From assembly GCF_002506515.1 (NCBI RefSeq), contig NZ_DAXS01000053.1, forward strand, positions 36,760 to 44,641: a stretch of DNA of 7,882 nt, given 5' to 3'. A program made the translations under genes and the position numbers. The notes beneath the pieces were generated by a model. The model was not told where the DNA came from. It did no database searches and worked only from the letters and a program-made list of their open reading frames with translations. Shown piece by piece: positions 6,085 to 7,882 of the stretch; the first letter of the stretch is position 1; each line of letters starts with the position of its first letter. This DNA is from Caldivirga sp. UBA161. Lineage in GTDB: Archaea; Thermoproteota; Thermoprotei; Thermoproteales; Thermocladiaceae.

Positions 6085-7809
6085 CTATTCAGCAGTGGGC
6101 CTTTTACCATTTTGACTCTCAATTAACTTAACTTGATGAACAATATGTTCCTTACCCCTTAAGTATGAGAATACTGCAGCCGCAAAGGCCATTACTGCGG
6201 CTACGTGGTAGGCGTACTCGAAACCCATTGCCATGGCTGGGGCTATGGCGCTTGGGAAGAATGAGGGGTGAGTCACAGCGGTGTAAATAGTGCTGGGTAA
6301 TTGGATACCGGCTTCACTAAGCATGACTTTTATTGGGTCATAGCCCATGAAGGCTGCGAATAAGGCGTAAGCTGGAGGTATCCTTGATAATGCCGCTACA
6401 TCACTTTGAGGAACACCAACATTAATTAACGCCTTACTTAATGATAATGATAATGATGCCGCTGACCCAGCTAATATCAGCGTTAGGAATATGGCGAAGC
6501 TCATTAATAACCCTATATTCTGCATACTTGACCTTAACCCAGATGCCGCTGACCTATCCTCAGAGGGTACTGAACTCATTATTGAGACTAAGTTAGGGGA
6601 CTGGAATAAGCCTGAACCAGTACCCATTAGAAATAAGTCAGCTGCAAATAAGGTGTAACTAAAGTTCATTGAAAGCACGGTCAGTAACTCGAAGCTAATA
6701 CCCAGTAGTATTGCGCCAATTGTTGAAACAACCCTGGCTCCAAACCTATTAATTAATTTACCACCCAATGGTGCGAATATGGCGTTAGCCACACTGCTGG
6801 GTATTAGGTATATGCCTGCCAGTAATGGTGTTTCGGAGTAGGGTATACCATGCATTGGGAGGTATATTGCCTGCAGTAGCAGTGATAGCACGAATACATT
6901 CGCCCCCTGGGCTAGGAATAGGAATAATGCGCTTAATACACCAAATGTGAATGGCCTTATCTTAAATAAGTTAATCCTAAGTATAGGTTCCCTAATCCTC
7001 ATTTCAACTGGTATTAATAAAGCCAAAAGCAGTAAACCACCACCTATTAACCCCCATACTGTTGGATTCCCCCAACTCATTGATGAATTACCTGAAGGCA
7101 ACATACCGAATGTTATGCCTAGGAGGAGGAGGACAAGTGATGTGGCAAGCATTGATGCACCCAAGTAATCAACCTTAACCCTCTTAATACCCAACGGTAG
7201 CTTATATACTGTTAAGTAAGCCCATATTGTGCTGATTATGCCTATTGGCGTATTAATAAGGAAGACTAGCCTCCAGTTAATTACGGCTAATACGCCGCCT
7301 ACAACCAGGCCTATTATGCTACCTGCACTGAAGGCTATACTAACAATACCCATAGCCACACCCCTCCTATGAGGTGGATAAACGTCAGTTATTATTGCGG
7401 CACTATTCGTGAACATCAGGGATCCGCCTAAGCCTTGAATAAACCTGTAGGCAATCATTTGCGATGCTGCCACTAACCCGTATCCTGGCACTAAGCCTAG
7501 TAACGTTGAGAGTATTGTGAATACTGCATCACCTATTGTGAACATCTTACCCCTACCATACATATCGGATAACCTACCAACTATTGGCACAGCCACAGCA
7601 ACCATTAATGGGTATGAGAACATTAACCAAAGCATTGACGTAAAGCCAAGCGGTGACATTGGATCAACGCCAATACCCCTTAGTATGTCAGGTAATGCTA
7701 TTATTATTGCTGACATAGTCATCGATGCCATTAATGATCCCAAGAATGAATTAATCAATATAGCCCTCCTCCTCTCCTCACTAATTAACTCTGAAGGCTC
7801 ATTGGACAT
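6085..7809 (-). CDS. MFS exporter, DHA2 (14-helix drug/H+ antiporter) family
   Basis: This 574-residue inner membrane transporter of the major facilitator superfamily, EmrB/QacA-like, probably expels an organic compound in exchange for protons. Motif A is GRLSDMYGRGKM (78-89), the helix 4 motif is YRFIQGLGGSLMFTNSAAI (121-139, with Arg122), and the antiporter motif C is seen in GSIIGLVVGGVLAVINWRLVFLINTPIG (163-190). About 14 helices fit the length. A long loop of about 70 residues (450-520) precedes the last helix. The family's usual helix 1 acidic residue (LDxTIVNVALP) is replaced: LMASMTMSAIIIALP has Thr31 there, so a cationic drug specificity is doubtful. The gene converges on moeA with 7 bases between stops, so their transcripts may overlap. 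The start at 7809 follows a TATA box by about 30 bases. The substrate cannot be told from sequence. Confidence 0.88.
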   Translation of the reverse strand: MSNEPSELISEERRRAILINSFLGSLMASMTMSAIIIALPDILRGIGVDPMSPLGFTSMLWLMFSYPLMVAVAVPIVGRLSDMYGRGKMFTIGDAVFTILSTLLGLVPGYGLVAASQMIAYRFIQGLGGSLMFTNSAAIITDVYPPHRRGVAMGIVSIAFSAGSIIGLVVGGVLAVINWRLVFLINTPIGIISTIWAYLTVYKLPLGIKRVKVDYLGASMLATSLVLLLLGITFGMLPSGNSSMSWGNPTVWGLIGGGLLLLALLIPVEMRIREPILRINLFKIRPFTFGVLSALFLFLAQGANVFVLSLLLQAIYLPMHGIPYSETPLLAGIYLIPSSVANAIFAPLGGKLINRFGARVVSTIGAILLGISFELLTVLSMNFSYTLFAADLFLMGTGSGLFQSPNLVSIMSSVPSEDRSAASGLRSSMQNIGLLMSFAIFLTLILAGSAASLSLSLSKALINVGVPQSDVAALSRIPPAYALFAAFMGYDPIKVMLSEAGIQLPSTIYTAVTHPSFFPSAIAPAMAMGFEYAYHVAAVMAFAAAVFSYLRGKEHIVHQVKLIESQNGKRPTAE

Positions 7810-7834
7810 ACAGTTAACGTCTAATCCACTACCA

Positions 7835-7843
7835 CTTAAAAAC
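7835..7843 (-). promoter_or_regulatory. TATA box for the MFS gene
   Basis: The minus strand reads GTTTTTAAG centred near 7839, about 30 bases before the ATG at 7809, giving a leader of only a few bases. This supports the ATG as the start codon. Confidence 0.5.
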
Positions 7844-7853
7844 CCTTCTCAAC

Positions 7854-7874
7854 TTATATAATAGCTATATAGCT
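7854..7874. promoter_or_regulatory. Paired palindromes upstream of the MFS gene; operator or divergent promoter
   Basis: TTATATAA (7854-7861) and AGCTATATAGCT (7863-7874) are perfect palindromes of 8 and 12 bases separated by one base. They lie upstream of the MFS TATA box. The first could itself be a TATA box for a rightward gene starting beyond the window; the second suits a dimeric regulator such as the MarR or PadR types that often control exporters. Neither role is demonstrated. Confidence 0.35.
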
Positions 7875-7882
7875 GACGGTTC

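Noticed and set aside
6947..7861. Plus-strand ORFs of 73 and 114 codons (6947-7168 and 7517-7861)
   Set aside because: Both are complements of the MFS helices; their composition is that of a shadow frame and no start signals support them.

Overview
The window looks like chromosomal DNA from a hyperthermophilic crenarchaeon of the Thermoproteales, most likely Caldivirga or a close relative. The reasons are moderate G+C, strong use of AGG arginine and TTA leucine codons, archaeal TATA boxes about 25 bases before start codons with almost no 5' leader, a MoeA fused to a periplasmic-binding-like domain, and above all what appears to be the 3' half of a split (trans-spliced) tRNA. Trans-spliced tRNAs for Ala, Glu and Gly are an established feature of Caldivirga maquilingensis. 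The genus call is inference.

Layout. (1) 72-2219, plus: a 715-residue cytoplasmic GH42-type glycosidase (beta-galactosidase family). (2) 2220-2439: an intergenic stretch holding, on the minus strand, a tRNA 3' half (exon 2313-2359) with the T arm, the 3' acceptor strand with U70, A73 and an encoded CCA, and the anticodon loop with anticodon CGC. It has its own TATA box at 2404-2414 and a GC-rich leader instead of a tRNA 5' half. No matching 5' half is visible in the window. (3) 2440-3066, minus: a seven-helix membrane protein with two ExxE motifs, resembling FTR1-type iron permeases. (4) 3197-3916, plus: a six-helix membrane protein of unknown function, divergent from (3). (5) 4110-6077, plus: MoeA-type molybdenum/tungsten insertase with a C-terminal PBP-like domain, preceded by a palindrome and a direct repeat next to its TATA box. 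(6) 6085-7809, minus: a 14-helix MFS exporter of the DHA2 type, converging on (5) with 7 bases between the stop codons.

There is no obvious multi-gene operon: strands alternate and most genes seem to have their own promoter. The shared themes are sugar hydrolysis, metal handling (possible iron transport, Mo/W cofactor assembly) and export, but no functional link between the genes is shown by the sequence. The most interesting object is the split tRNA-Ala half. I saw no CRISPR array, insertion sequence, rRNA or replication origin, and no gene-free stretch longer than 300 bases.
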